From positions 1 through 37,322 of the forward strand of contig LSSN01000596.1 of assembly GCA_001970855.1 (NCBI GenBank): 37,322 nucleotides of DNA. The letters are read 5' to 3'. How positions within the stretch are numbered: position 1 is the first letter of the stretch; each line of letters starts with the position of its first letter. Below, piece by piece: positions 1 to 11,660 of this stretch. The DNA comes from Smittium culicis (taxonomy: Eukaryota; Kickxellomycota; Harpellomycetes; Harpellales; Legeriomycetaceae). The translations under genes and the position numbers were made by a program. Under the pieces are notes generated by a model. That model did not search any database. It was not told where the DNA came from and saw only the letters and a program-made list of their open reading frames with translations.

Positions 1-3000
1 TTTATTTTAATTAATTAAACTTGGAAAAATTATAAAATAATGATTATATCATAAAATTTAGCTTTTCTCAACACCAATCTATATTTCCTGAATAATTCTC
101 AAAACTAAAAGTAAAGTAATATTTTCCAATAAACTAATAGCTAGCTAATAAAAGTGTTGTGTAAACGATAAACTACTGCCTGTGATAGAACTATCAATCT
201 TGATAACTGTATCTTGTTAGCAAAAATGAGGAATCTAGTTCGATAATAATTAAATATCAGAACATTTATAATAATGAAAGGAGTATCTTAATAATAGGAA
301 GCCCTGGATTCCAATAAGCTAAGAATGTTTTCCATAAAGCTTAACCAAGTTAGTAAAACTTAAATTATAAAGTAAATAAAAACCTAAAAGGATTTAAACT
401 CCTTTTATTTTTTCACAGAAATTCTTATTTTTCTCTAGCAAAGCTATTATAATAAAAATAAGCTATTTAATAAACTAACTTATTGAAAACTGGCTAAACC
501 TGTAATAATGTTGCTCTTATATAATTTTTTTTATTGGTTAGAAAGGTTTATTTCAACACAAATAAAAAATATTTAAAACTAATTTTAAAATTTATAAAAA
601 TTTATACATTTATTATACTATTTTATTTATTAATTTTTAGTAACTAAAAAGGTTAGACCGAATTTTCAATTCTATCAATTAATCAAATAGCATGACCCAA
701 TAAATTATATAAAAACAGAAATTTCAAAACATAATAACATTTTTTATACTTAATTTAACTTTTTTATTTAATTTAAATTTAGTTGCTCTTTTTTTTCATA
801 AATAAAAATTATCGACATATTATTCTAAAACATGACATTGGTGAGTCTCTATTTTTTATTCGAGCTTTTATCTTGTTTATAATTTTCTAAAATAATTGAG
901 ATTATAAAATTATGTTGCTTATGTTGAAATATAGTGTATTATCATATATAAAGATATTATGCAATGAAACTAATGGCTATACTGATTAGTACCGATTAAT
1001 ATCATCATTATTTTATTAAAATATAAATAATTAGCATGATTACTTTATAATAAAAAATAATTTTAAACACTACCCCCCAAATCTTAACAAATTATAAAGC
1101 TATTATAGTTTGTAAAATTTGTAATTTGTAATTTGTAATTTTTAATTTATAATTTGTAAACTATACGCACAAAATGATTGATTCCTGAATTCGATTTACT
1201 AGTTATTACAATATTATTTGTATTTGATTAATTAAAAATTTCGGATTTTTTCACGTTGTACATTTAATCATTTCGATCTTCAGTACCTTATAATATATGT
1301 TTTGCTACAATAAAAGGATATTCAGCTCGTATTTCTGATCAAGAGCTGATAGGAAAATCAACAACAAAATTCTCATGAGATCAATTCCAATTCAAGCTCA
1401 GAAATCCTTACAACTATGAAATAAAAAATTCAAAATCAAAGCTTGAGTTTAATAATAATTAAAAAAGTTAAACTTAGATGATTATAATAAAAATATTAGA
1501 AGTTTTAAGGCATAAATAATGATTAATACCAACTTTTATTATTTAAAAAAGCATTTATTTTTATTAAATGGGATTAAAGAACATCATTGAGACTATTTGT
1601 AAATAGAAACGATAATTAAATAGAAAACAACAATGCTCAATGCAAGTTAATAAAAAGAAAAACAATGTCTATATGAACATAATGTTGTATTGAACAAATA
1701 ATAATAGGCCTAAAACTGCACCTGTAATTTTTTTTCATATCCAAATTTTTTTTCAACATTTAAACACAGAAAAATTACCAGTTTTTGTAAGTTTGAATTT
1801 TAAATTCAGTTATTTCCATAATTTAATTTTGATTATATAATGCTTTAATATTAATAATTATTAAAGCATATAAATTCATTTCTTTATTCTAGTTCATTAT
1901 TATAGTATTAAAACATGAGAGGATTTTTCCTCGATTGCTCGCAACTTTGGATTTTTACAGCCCAATAAAATTTTGTTCTCTATGAATTTAGATCTAAGGG
2001 GCTTTTGAGCTTGCTGATACTGGCTCATTCAAATATATACTAGCGCAATATGGAAGGGCTTAATTTAAGTTTAATTAGTTTAGAAATTAGCATATTTGAA
2101 TATGATTATTAATCTAACCTATTAATTTGAACTGATATAGAGTGATTTTAATATTTCAAATAATGAAAGTGATTTTTTATTCAGAATATTTTTCTAATTG
2201 GTGGAGAAATGATATTAGTCATCCTCGTAATTATTACATCAACAGAAAAAGTACGAGAGATTAAGAGAATATACATAATAATGCTAATCCAACTATATCA
2301 CATCTTTGGATTATAAGTGAAATTCTTTATAGGTGCATAACATTAACTATAAAAATTTTCATTTGAATATTAAGTAGAATTAGAATGGAATATCAAATGG
2401 ATTAAATATTTATTCCAATAACAAAAACTAATCATTATTAAATAATAAAATTCTGCAGAAAATTTTTTTCTTTTGCACCAAGAATCTCCCATATTTGTAT
2501 TAGTGTAAGTTTCAAAGTTATAGGAGCTTTTTTTTCCACAGTCAGTATAATTCGGATGCTATATTACCCAATTTTTATAAAAACAAATAAATAATTATAA
2601 ATTAGTCATCGATGAGTTTTATTAATTATAAATAAGATTTATACGAGTTAAAAGTTTTAATGATATTGATAATAGCTTATGGTAACTTCAAATAATAATG
2701 AATAATATAACCCCAGAAAAAAATAGAATACTAATCAGATAGACGGAACTATTATAAATATTATGAAGCTCTATTAGTTTGAATATGCACATAAAAGTAT
2801 CCTGAAATTAATAATTGATTCAAAAATTTCATCTGAGATAATAAAAAATGCTAAAAATGTTTCTAAAATATAGCTACTCTAACAAAAAATTAAAACTTTT
2901 AAATAAATAAACTACTATTGACACTCTTTGTATAATTTTTATCTTTTAGATCTCCACCAATCATATATATAGCATACAAAATTTACACAATAAAAAAACA

Positions 3001-5222
3001 TTATATCAACCAATTTTAACAAATAAACCAAATATAATACAAAAAAAAGTTTATAAGACAGCTAAAAAAAAGAAGGTAAAATAGCTAAAAAATAATTAAA
3101 CGACAAATTTATTTATTATTACCGAAGAATATTTGATGGTGTAGCAAGAAGTAACGATTAATCAAGTATAAAATATCATTTTACTATGGAGCGTATAATA
3201 ATGGAAAGTAAGCCGACTTCATAGCATGATAACCTTTCATGTATAATATTATTATGTATATTTATTTTATTCTAGGTTGATTTTATGAGTAAAATATAAA
3301 GTGAATTAAAATATCGCATCAACTGTATAGAACAAAGTGGTTTATTTGTAATTTTACAGTTTCAAAAATATATTAAATTATATTGTGATAAAGTTTATAA
3401 ACTAAAAATAAGGATGGCTTTTAATCTTTCATTTATATATTTAAGTTGTCAAAAAAAAAAATTAAGGAATATAATAGAAAGATTAAAGTAATTGATTTTT
3501 TTATAATAGCTTTCTTAGTAAATAGGCAGATAAAGAAAAATGGTTTTTTCTCGTTTGATGAAAACTATCCAAAGAAATTAGAATGCGTTTTAGCGCTTTT
3601 TTTTTTTTGGGAAAATAAATTTTACTATAAAAAATACAAAAAAAGAGTATAAATTACTGGGCAAAAAAAATTATTTAATTTTAACCATAACAAACCAGTA
3701 TGGAAAAATTATGAAATAAAGAGGATTTAATTCGGAGAATTATTTTTCATGTATAATTTTTAATTTTTTTTTGTCTATTTAACTAGAACTTTTGATAGGA
3801 TTTACATTTTTCAGTAAGCGATTTTACTTTTTTTAGTATAAATTAATTTGAATTCAAGTAAGCTATATTTTTTCCCTTTTATTATTTGGTTCTAATACAT
3901 ATTCTTCAAGCTTGTAAAAATCTTTACATTATCGTGAAAAGTAACGTTACTGTTTATTTCAATTCAATTTTTTAGACAGCTTAGATTGAATGAGAATGAA
4001 AAATTTCGGTACTATAAACAAAAGGTCTGAATTTATTCAATTAATCTAATAAATTATTATTTATTATTTATTCAGGAACTGTAGATTTACTAAATATTTA
4101 AAAAAATTTCAAAAATTATTTATTCTTTGAAATATTTTAATGCATGAAGAAAGTCTTTATCTTAGTTTCTCCAGTTGAAATTCTTGTTTACAGATTTATT
4201 AAATTTCCCAGTCGTTTTCCACAATCGACTCTATACTAAAAAAATCCATATAAGAGATTTTATTTAGGTATTGAAGCTCATTTTATGAATTTCTGGTCAG
4301 TTAGAATTTGGAATTTCGTTCATATCAGATTTATATCCTTTCAGAATAATATTAAAGTTTTCATTCTATCTGTAAAATTAAACCGTGTCGCATTCAAATT
4401 ATTATTCTAGAATTTTTTTTGATATTATTACTACTTTTATTAAATCTATTCGATTAGTTTCAGAATTTTCCTTTTTTTTTTTATATTTACCATATCTTTT
4501 TGATTGATTCAGGTAAGTCTTTAAAATATTAATACCCTTTATAATTTTCTAAAAAAAATTTTATTGATTAAATCTGAAATCTTTTAATATATTAATTAGG
4601 TACAACAACGTTATAATTTTCAGCTTCTATAGCTTTTCAAGCTCTTTTTCACCTAATCTGTAATTTTTTTCTAAAAATATTTGCTATTATTTTTATATCG
4701 TTTCAACCTATCAAAATTTAATCAGATTAATTTAAATTAATTTCTTGATCTAATTTATTCAATCAAACAATTTTATTTATTAGTATAATATACTGAGAAT
4801 TTAGAAAAACGAATCTCAAAGCCTTTCTATTTTTGTAAATCTTAATAAAAAAAAAATTCGAGTCTAACACGAAATTTAGTAGGATTGCTATATCTGAGCC
4901 TAAAAAGTTGATAAGATCTACTAAATAGATATAAAAGGTTTAGTTTATTTAATTTTTAAATTTTATTCTTTAATTTTTTATATTTATTATTCTATAGAAA
5001 TGTGATTTTCGATATCTTTTTTGGTTAGAATTAGTCGAGCTCTTTAGAGCGAAGATTAATTCATATTTTACGAGGAGACTAGAAATATTAAGTATTTCCA
5101 TCTTATTGGATAAAAATAAACTAAAAATTAAAAGCCAATAATAATTAAAGTGAAATATAATGAACTAAAAATTTTTTTTATTAATTGTATAAACTGTAAA
5201 GTAAACGATTGTGATATCCTTA
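1..5222. other. AT-rich gene-free stretch
   Basis: Over 5 kb with very high A+T, many poly-A/poly-T runs and stops in all frames. The longest open frame here (3446-3652, 68 codons) is Lys/Phe-rich, starts at a non-ATG codon and resembles no family, so I do not call it. No tRNA cloverleaf or conserved exon was recognised. A short period-7 repeat (1109-1160) and a small GAGGA/TCCTC hairpin near 1918-1931 are the only local structures noted. It may be old, eroded repeat DNA. Confidence 0.7.
1109..1160. repeat. short period-7 tandem repeat (TTTGTAA-like)
   Basis: Degenerate tandem copies of TTTGTAA / TTTATAA follow one another for about 50 bases. It is a simple low-complexity repeat with no apparent function. 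Confidence 0.6.
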
Positions 5223-5407
5223 TCATGTTTCAGCAAAGGTAAATGGGAATGGGTGGGCGGGACATACTATATCCTCTTCTCGTATAATATGAATTAATAT
5301 TCGCCCTAATGAGTTCGATTAATTATAATATTATACTTCAGAGAGGAAACATATTAAATTAATCCAAATTTAGAATCGACTCAGTCTAGTTATTCGATGA
5401 ATTTCTT

Positions 5408-5916
5408 GTGAGGCGATTGTATGTATCAAAGATGGTATTTTTCGACCAGAATGCGTGCAAAACTATATTATTAGATGATACTCATGTATTGGCTGCTAGA
5501 GTGGCACCGATTTTTCTGCCCTTTGGTATAGGAGTGTCGAGTTTGCGTGGGGTTATATCAGATATCGAGTGCATGTATCTCGTAATACTGTCTACAGAGA
5601 GAATTTTTTCTATCCTTTATAAACCGCAAAAGTCCTTTTTTTGTCCATTGGATGTTTTTTTCATAGGGTGTTGGAAAGAGTTTGGTCCCTAGATTTTCTT
5701 TATAGGCCTTTTAGGCAATCAGTGGTAATATTTTTGATCTGTGCTGGAGCTTATATCGCAAGCTTTTTCCACTGATCAACCTCCCGTTTTATCTTTTGGC
5801 GCTACTATAACTAGATGTAGCTCTCATATAATAGTACGGCTTCGGTAATAGTCGATCCTGTGTATGTCACTGACTCTTATAAATCCTTTTACTGCCAAAA
5901 AACAACACATCTTAAG
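5408..5916 (-). pseudogene. DIRS-like tyrosine recombinase remnant
   Basis: Minus-strand translation from 5916 gives MCCFLAVKGFIRVSDIHRID, the first catalytic-Arg region of DIRS recombinases (FLRxSDIxRID), then IVAPKDKTGG (usual APKEKRGG). After in-frame stops, the C-terminal box reappears near 5530-5405: RKIGATLAAN, then a stop, then HAFWSKNTIFDTYNRLTR. The usual ending places a Tyr immediately before RLxR; here that codon is AAT (Asn) at 5418-5416. With several stops the recombinase is dead. It is the 3'-most gene of the element. Confidence 0.82.
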
Positions 5917-6728
5917 CAATTAGTTGTTTTACAGTGAGCTCTGATGTTGGCCCCCAATTTATAGATAATTATATCGCCGGCTCTATATCAATTTCTGTTT
6001 TAATGAAAGAGATGATTGAATTTGTATCAAATGTCTTCATAAACTCGAAGAACATCGGATAACTAGCTATCTCTGAATGTTTATCTGTTAACATAATAAA
6101 GATAGATTTTTATGCTTTTATTAAACTACTTTCATGTTTTAAACAGTGTAAATTTCCGCCAGGTAGTTGATTATTTGAGGGTCGGAAATGAGCGTGGATA
6201 TCTCTTTTGAGATTCGTCAGTCTAGAAAGCGCTGATGATAGAACTGTTCCTGGATCGACAGCGGACACAAAGCCATAGAAAAAGACAAAATCAATGGCTT
6301 AATTTCCGAAATCTTGCGTTTCGAGGAAATAAAGATGATCTTCAGGGCCATCAAGCTCCAGTTCTTTTTTTCCGAGAGCAGCGACTTTCCTCTTTTTGAA
6401 TCTGGAACTACAATTTTTTCTTGAAGAAGAAGTGGCTGTGAAATTGATAGCGCAATCATGTCTTGGAACCAGATCGCGGATTTTCACATTCGTGCCACTA
6501 GAGTCATTGTTGATCGTTCTCTGAGAACCTTCTGGATCACCTGGAATATCAGATTCCAAGGCGAGCATGAGTAAGGGAGTCTGAATTCAGACCATCTATA
6601 GGCTAGCACATTCCTTCGCAGTGAGTTGGTGTCACAGAATCAGCTGAAATAAATGTCCACTTTCTTTTTCTGGTTTGAAGCGAACAGGCACACATCGTGC
6701 GGTCCATATCTTGAGTCCAGGATTGAGA

Positions 6729-7001
6729 TCATTCTGTTTGGGCCGTCAACATGCTTGGTGCGTCTGCTGGGTTCAGTTCAGATGGAACGTAAGCTATCTG
6801 AGGGCGTGTGTTGGTCCTTAGGTAACGCGACCAATTTTTTTCTGATATCCATGACAGATCTGGGTAAGTTGTGCCGCCAAACTTCTTGGTGTAAGAGAGG
6901 GTGGTTGTGTTGTCTGAATAGATAAATACTGATCGAACCACTAAACTCTTGAGCTTCAACGCATTATGAACCGTCAGTAGATCTTTTAAACTTATGTGCA
7001 T
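6729..7001 (-). pseudogene. DIRS-like RNase H fragment
   Basis: The open segment contains VFIYSDNTTTLSYTKKFGGT, followed downstream by IAYVPSELNPADAPS. This matches the DIRS/Ngaro RNase H pattern in which an Asp-Asn-Thr-Thr motif precedes a Lys-x-Gly-Gly-Thr turn and a late VPGxxNxxADxxSR block. The Gly of the last block has become Ser and the Ser-Arg has become Pro-Ser-Met. Coding potential on the same strand continues out of frame toward 6217, which is the linker to the recombinase. Confidence 0.75.
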
Positions 7002-7460
7002 CTTTGCAAGTTGTAGACTCCATATTCATGAGTACGTGTGGGGGCCCACTACTATTACTCATTCTAAATCTCTGGAGTCCGTGAAGACCTCCAAATCTGA
7101 CGTCCCTATTAATAATGAGTGCCCGTTCGATGACGAAAGTTGGGTTTTCCAGAAGTTTATGTTCTGAATGGCTGGCTTCGCCAGAGTTACAGTCGATGTC
7201 CATCAATTAGATATCGAATGAGCTCTGTTTTTGAGTTACAAGAGTCGTCGGAGTATGAGTCTCCGAGGCAGTAGAGCTACAGAAATCGATTGGACCTTCC
7301 AAATGAAACTTGTCGGAGATCTCAATGTTGTCTTGCCAGTGTTCAGCAGTTTTCAGGATTCTAATCTTAGGTCCCTGACATTTGTAGAAGGCAATTTTAG
7401 AGACAATTACCAAGTGTTGATTACCATAAAGAGATGATTGATTGACAGGGACGGGTTGGT

Positions 7461-7883
7461 TTATGACTTCTTGGAGTTAACCTTGAATCCAAGCTTCAAG
7501 AATTTGGAGTAGACTAATCGTGTGCTCGCCCTACAAGCTTTTTTGGTTTCTCTTAAGATCAGTAAATCGTACAGGTAGGCAGAACTTCTAATTCCCTTTG
7601 ATCTCGCCCATTCCAAAACTGGAAAGACAATCTTTGTGAATACCAAAGGGATCAGTGACAGCTCGAATGGCAAAACGAAGAAATGAAAACAGAGACCATT
7701 CCAGTGGAAGCGGAGATACTTTCTGCACTTCTTGAATAATAGAATGTGTATTAATTTATCTTGAAGATCAAAAGATGTGAGATAATACTTCCTGCTTATC
7801 CTGTGGTAAAGAGTCTCCATCTTGAAGTTTTGCTCCTCAAATGAAGTTTGAGCTTCCAGAGGTCTATTACAAGGCGTAATCAC
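7461..7883 (-). pseudogene. DIRS-like reverse transcriptase fragment
   Basis: The translated piece has the order expected of an RT palm: FKMET, then LTSFDLQDK (usual form contains an Asp-Ala/Tyr after DLxD), KYLRFHWNG, FVLPFELSLIPLVFTK (usual LPFGLSxAPxxFTK), SAYLYDLLIL (usual YLDDLLIL) and LGFKVNSKKS. The first Asp of the catalytic pair is a Tyr codon at 7571-7569, and the Gly of LPFGLS is Glu. Upstream (8042-7884) more RT-like sequence is out of frame. The enzyme is therefore very probably inactive. Family assignment to DIRS rests on this RT type plus the neighbouring tyrosine recombinase. Confidence 0.85.
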
Positions 7884-8042
7884 CCATTCCTCTCGGAGAT
7901 TATGAAAGTCTGTATGTAAAAGACAGGATCCTTGAGCTGAATCTCCTCGATCCCAGAGCGGGAGAATGTGGGTTTTTAAAGTATGTTCTGAATCTCTTCT
8001 CCACCACGTTCGAAACCCATTGGCTTCTGTCAGTATGAACTT

Positions 8043-8838
8043 TTAGGCCTGAAAATAGCGAGGCATCCAACTACTAGGGGGTTTTACTGTGTCTCTACTG
8101 AGACACCTTCCCTCTGCCATGATCCTCTCCGCGAAATTTGAGTGGCGGTCGGAGGTTTTGTGACTTGAACTGGTTTCAGCGGAAATTGTAGCACAGGTGC
8201 TCTGCGCCGTAGCATTGTTGCTGCTGTTAGAAAAATATGTTGTTTGAGCTCTGTTGAGGCTTGCGAAAGAGCTAGTCACGTTGTAGCTTCGCTGCTGGTT
8301 TCTTGTCAATAAGCGCGTCCAACGCCTTTTGTATCATCAGCGATTTGGTATTTGGTATTTGGCTCGACGAGTTGGGTTGGTTTTCCTGGAAATTCGAGCT
8401 CCTTATGGAGGCATTCAACCTTTTCTGAGTTACTGTAGCGGCTAATTCAGGTTGTAGGGCTCTCATTGTGTTCGCAAATAAGACCTCGGAATACTCGGAG
8501 GTGTCGAGTCTTGGGCTGTCCTGTATTCTTCGGTAGAAATAGTGGTCAATCGGTCTGTTTTCTTGAGCCAGATCTTTCAAAATTTGATACAGATCTGCGT
8601 CAGCCTTCTTCACAGTCCTTGATGCTGAGTCGTTAAGTGGCGGTGGGTTATATTTCATCAAACTAGTTTTTTTGTAAGAGTAAATTTTAATCTTACGCTT
8701 TTTTTCAGTGATTTGTGATCTGAATAAGTCTTTTTCAATCGATGAAAACTCTTCAGTTAGTTCAGGATATACAGAAAAATTTGTAATAGGTATCCTTGTT
8801 GAAACGTAAGGATTCTCTGGTTCTTTTTTGCTCTCCAT
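8043..8838 (-). pseudogene. DIRS-like gag (frameshifted)
   Basis: The first ATG of the open frame is at 8838. The frame runs to a stop at 8272 (about 188 codons), and a second frame overlapping its end continues to 8043. The segment with YNPPPLNDSASRTVKKAD followed by Asp-Leu-Tyr and an RPIDHYFYRRIQ-like block is the recognisable gag signature of DIRS-family elements in zygomycete fungi. The Ser/Asn/Thr-rich second frame looks like the low-complexity tail of the same protein, so a frameshift near 8290 is likely. It is the 5'-most gene of the element. Confidence 0.75.
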
Positions 8839-8945
8839 TTCACGCAAGAGTTTCTGAACCAGTTAGGTTAATACCTTGATATGATCTTGGCTGAATCGAG
8901 TATGGGCTTCAGTAACTTGTTCTTTCGTTAAATATTTTTGAAGGA

Positions 8946-10491
8946 AATAAAGTTTTTAATTTTCAAAAATACTAAAATATAAATTTGAAAAATTTATGCT
9001 GGTAAAGTACCTTGGCGAAAGAAAAGATGATAAAGATGATTAATAACGTATACTTAAAGTTATATACTATAAAATTTTTATTAGTTCAATTTAAATACTT
9101 TGTTTTATTTAATATTTTAGTAATATTCGGTTTATTTATATCCAATAATATGGAAACGCTTAATATATCTCTTCTCTGAAATATAATGTTAATTATTCGC
9201 ATGTTACCGATAATCATTGATCATGAAAAGGTTATTTACGACCTATATATAATTTTATATGGTTAAAAATTCAAGATTTTTTTTCAAATTATTGCGATGG
9301 ATTTGGTACTTGTTTATTTTTTTATAGTTCAATAAAAACTGTTTTTAGTTTTAATTAAAAAGATATTACCAGAACAGGAGAATAAATTACATTCGTGTAC
9401 TTAAAATCAAGGAAAATATTGATTTATAGCTCTAGAACTTAAGGTCCGAAGCCTGTACAAAAAAACAAAGAAGGAAGCGATAACGATAAATACGCACACA
9501 TTTTGATCTAAATATTTGGGTTTTCGATATCAATCAGTAGATTGGATATTTTCCGTTAAATTTATGTTTTAACGAAAGTGTTGAGAGAATATACAATTTT
9601 TTTTTCGTTCGTGTATCAATAATCACTAATTGTGAACTAATAGCTATATTTTTTATTATATATTACAGAAAAATTAATTCAAAAAAGTTGCTTAACAATT
9701 AGGTCTATTTAATAATTTTCTTGTCTATTAAGCGCCCAAAATTCTGATTTTTTTTTTTTTAAAAAACATCTACAGACTTTGAGCCATTTAAATGCCAAAC
9801 TTAAATTGGATAGTTAAAAAATATATGTGCGTTTAAATAAAATTTTTTCTTTTTATCTGTACTGCATAGTAAAAGGCAGCGAGAGGAATTAATAATCAAT
9901 GACGAATTTTTTCAGAATTGCAGGAAAAAACCTTATTTTTGCTCTTTTCAGTAAATTTTGGATGATTTGTAGCGTCGTTAGATATAGCCAAGAAGAAGCG
10001 AGAATTGCAAAATATTATTCATTGCTGCAAAAATTCTTCAGGCTTTAGTAAGCAAATTAGGATTTAGAATTGAAATAAAGCGTCTGAATTTGGATCAAAT
10101 TAAATCAAAAAAAAAAAGTATGTAAAAAAAAAAAAAGCCAAGAACCCAAATTATTAGGGTAGAATGTGATGTAAAAAAATTTTTTAAAGTATTTTATGCC
10201 GAAAATTTCAAAAGCTCGGCATAATCTTATTTTTCTTACGATTTACAATATATAAATAGAATCCACTTACATCACTTTTCTGAAAAATATACTTATAATT
10301 TTTAAATAGAAGGTTGATCCTTTTTCATTTACCAACAATCGAATAACAAATTAATCTTGCAGCAATCAAACGATTCGAAATTTCAGACATTCTGGCTCGA
10401 ATAATTCAAAAAGAAAACAGACTACTAAATCATAATAATATAAATAACACTTTCAATTTTATCGATACTAAACCACCCCCCCCCCCAGAAT
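8946..10491. other. intergenic region upstream of Mpv17-like gene 1
   Basis: Mostly AT-rich filler. One patch, 9962-10051 (+), stands out: ATG at 9962 opens 29 coding-looking codons with higher G+C, ending at a frame stop that overlaps a possible GTAAGC donor. A possible acceptor (TTGCAG, about 10361) would continue the frame for roughly 20 more codons. I cannot assign this to a family and do not call a gene. A poly-C run sits just before 10492. Confidence 0.5.
10476..10486 (+). promoter_or_regulatory. C11 tract and AG just upstream of an ATG; possible 3' splice site
   Basis: Eleven consecutive C followed directly by AG lie 5 bases before the Mpv17-like ATG. In such an AT-rich genome the run is striking. 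A pyrimidine tract ending in CAG is what a 3' splice site looks like, so it may close a 5'-UTR intron. No donor was identified with certainty. Confidence 0.35.
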
Positions 10492-11343
10492 ATGTCTTCA
10501 TTTTTTAGATTATGGAGGAGAAGCGCTGAGAAAAGACCATATATAACTTTGGGTTGTACAGAGCTAATTCTTGCCTCGCTGGGAGACATATTAGCCCAGA
10601 ATATAGACGCGCGATATTTTAATAAAGACAATAATCGCAAACAAGAAGTAAAAGTGAGTCCATATTTATCCAATTCAGAAAGTATAAATAACGAAAATGT
10701 AAATAAGCATCCACAATACAATAAATCCGTTTCAAGTAACGAAAATAAAAGCGGGAGCCTAAGCAGCAGCAAAAACAATGATAATAGCACAGCAGAGGAT
10801 TCGACCTTATTGGTACATAAGCAAAAGGAATCGGGGTTTTATGATTACAAGAGGACGCTTCAATTTGCCCTATGCGCTGCATCGCTATCGCCTTTGGGTT
10901 TCCGGTGGCACAAATTTTTGGATAGTCGGTTCCCGCTAAAGAGTTCATCATTAAAAGCTACAGCAAATCAGAATAAATCGCGATCGAGGAAAAAAAACTT
11001 CAAAATTCCGAGATCAGTGAAACCAGTAATGAAACGAGTATTTTTCGACCAAATATTTTTCGAGCCGTTAAGCTACACCTTACTTTTCACGCAGCTAAGT
11101 TTGATGGAAGGCTTGGAGTACGACAAAATCATTAAAAAGCTGCAAAATGTAGCATTTCCTGCATATCTAACAGGTCTATTTTTATGGCCATTTATTCAGT
11201 TTGTGAATTTTGCTTTTGTTCCATTAGTTTTTAGAGTTAGTTTTTCTAGCTTATTCGATATTTTCTGGGATACTTATTTGAGCTGGGCTAATAGTAACTC
11301 AAAGAGAATGGAAGATACGACCTCACAGCTACTACGCTTATAG
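10492..11343 (+). CDS. Mpv17/PMP22 family membrane protein (paralogue 1)
   Basis: 283 residues, single exon. The Mpv17/PMP22 family comprises four-helix proteins of the inner mitochondrial or peroxisomal membrane (yeast Sym1, human MPV17/PXMP2). Family hallmarks seen: LWRRSAEKRPYIT at the N terminus, ASLGDILAQ (about 28-36), SLSPLGFRWHKFLDSRFP (131-148), VFFDQIFFEPL (183-193), and the C-terminal signature LFLWPFIQFVNFAFVP then FRVSF and WDTYLSWANS. At 283 aa it is longer than usual (about 170-210) because of two insertions: a Ser/Asn/Lys-rich low-complexity stretch at about 45-115 and a basic stretch at about 151-175. Organelle is not decidable from sequence. A second family member lies at 35238-35852. 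The F-box gene downstream is convergent, 317 bp away. Confidence 0.93.
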   Translation: MSSFFRLWRRSAEKRPYITLGCTELILASLGDILAQNIDARYFNKDNNRKQEVKVSPYLSNSESINNENVNKHPQYNKSVSSNENKSGSLSSSKNNDNSTAEDSTLLVHKQKESGFYDYKRTLQFALCAASLSPLGFRWHKFLDSRFPLKSSSLKATANQNKSRSRKKNFKIPRSVKPVMKRVFFDQIFFEPLSYTLLFTQLSLMEGLEYDKIIKKLQNVAFPAYLTGLFLWPFIQFVNFAFVPLVFRVSFSSLFDIFWDTYLSWANSNSKRMEDTTSQLLRL

Positions 11344-11660
11344 AACCATTTATTTATTCTGATGCTTAAGAATAAGATCGATAACACGAGATATAAACTC
11401 TTCCTTTCAGTTTAAAGTAGAAAAAAAAAATTGATCGCTATTTAGTACTATTATATATACAGCTTTGATATACTTTTATAGTATGATCAGGAGTCGTAGT
11501 ATTTATTTACATATATTTGTAGAATTGATAGCTATTTAGTGTATATTTATCAAAAATTTAGGATTTATTAAATAAGTATGATTAGATTTAGATAATTTAT
11601 TATAATAAATTTCCATATTTCAAGTAGGATAAAGTGTATCTCATAATTTACAGCTGCTAT
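11344..11660. other. shared 3' intergenic region
   Basis: 317 bp AT-rich spacer between two convergent stop codons. It should hold both polyadenylation regions. No other feature seen. Confidence 0.6.

Larger units (their letters stand above)
5223..8945 (-). mobile_element. decayed DIRS-like tyrosine-recombinase retrotransposon
   Basis: Reading the minus strand, four DIRS modules follow in the expected order: a gag-like protein (8838-8043), reverse transcriptase (7883-7461), RNase H (around 7001-6729) and a tyrosine recombinase (about 5916-5408). Stretches between them (for example 6568-6217) also translate into retroelement-like but frameshifted peptide, so the whole block is one element. 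Frameshifts and stop codons break every module, and two catalytic residues appear substituted. Base composition is clearly more G+C rich than the flanks, and I used that shift to place the approximate ends; terminal repeats were not identified. DIRS elements integrate by a tyrosine recombinase instead of a DDE integrase, so no target duplication is expected. No methyltransferase domain, present in some DIRS, was recognised. Confidence 0.88.

Noticed and set aside
3446..3652. Open frame of 68 codons in the AT-rich desert
   Set aside because: Starts at a non-ATG codon, composition is Lys/Phe/Ile as expected from random AT-rich DNA, no domain, no splice context.
5408..5692. Plus-strand open frame of 94 codons
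   Set aside because: It is antisense to the recombinase remnant of the DIRS element, whose minus-strand translation carries the recognisable motifs.
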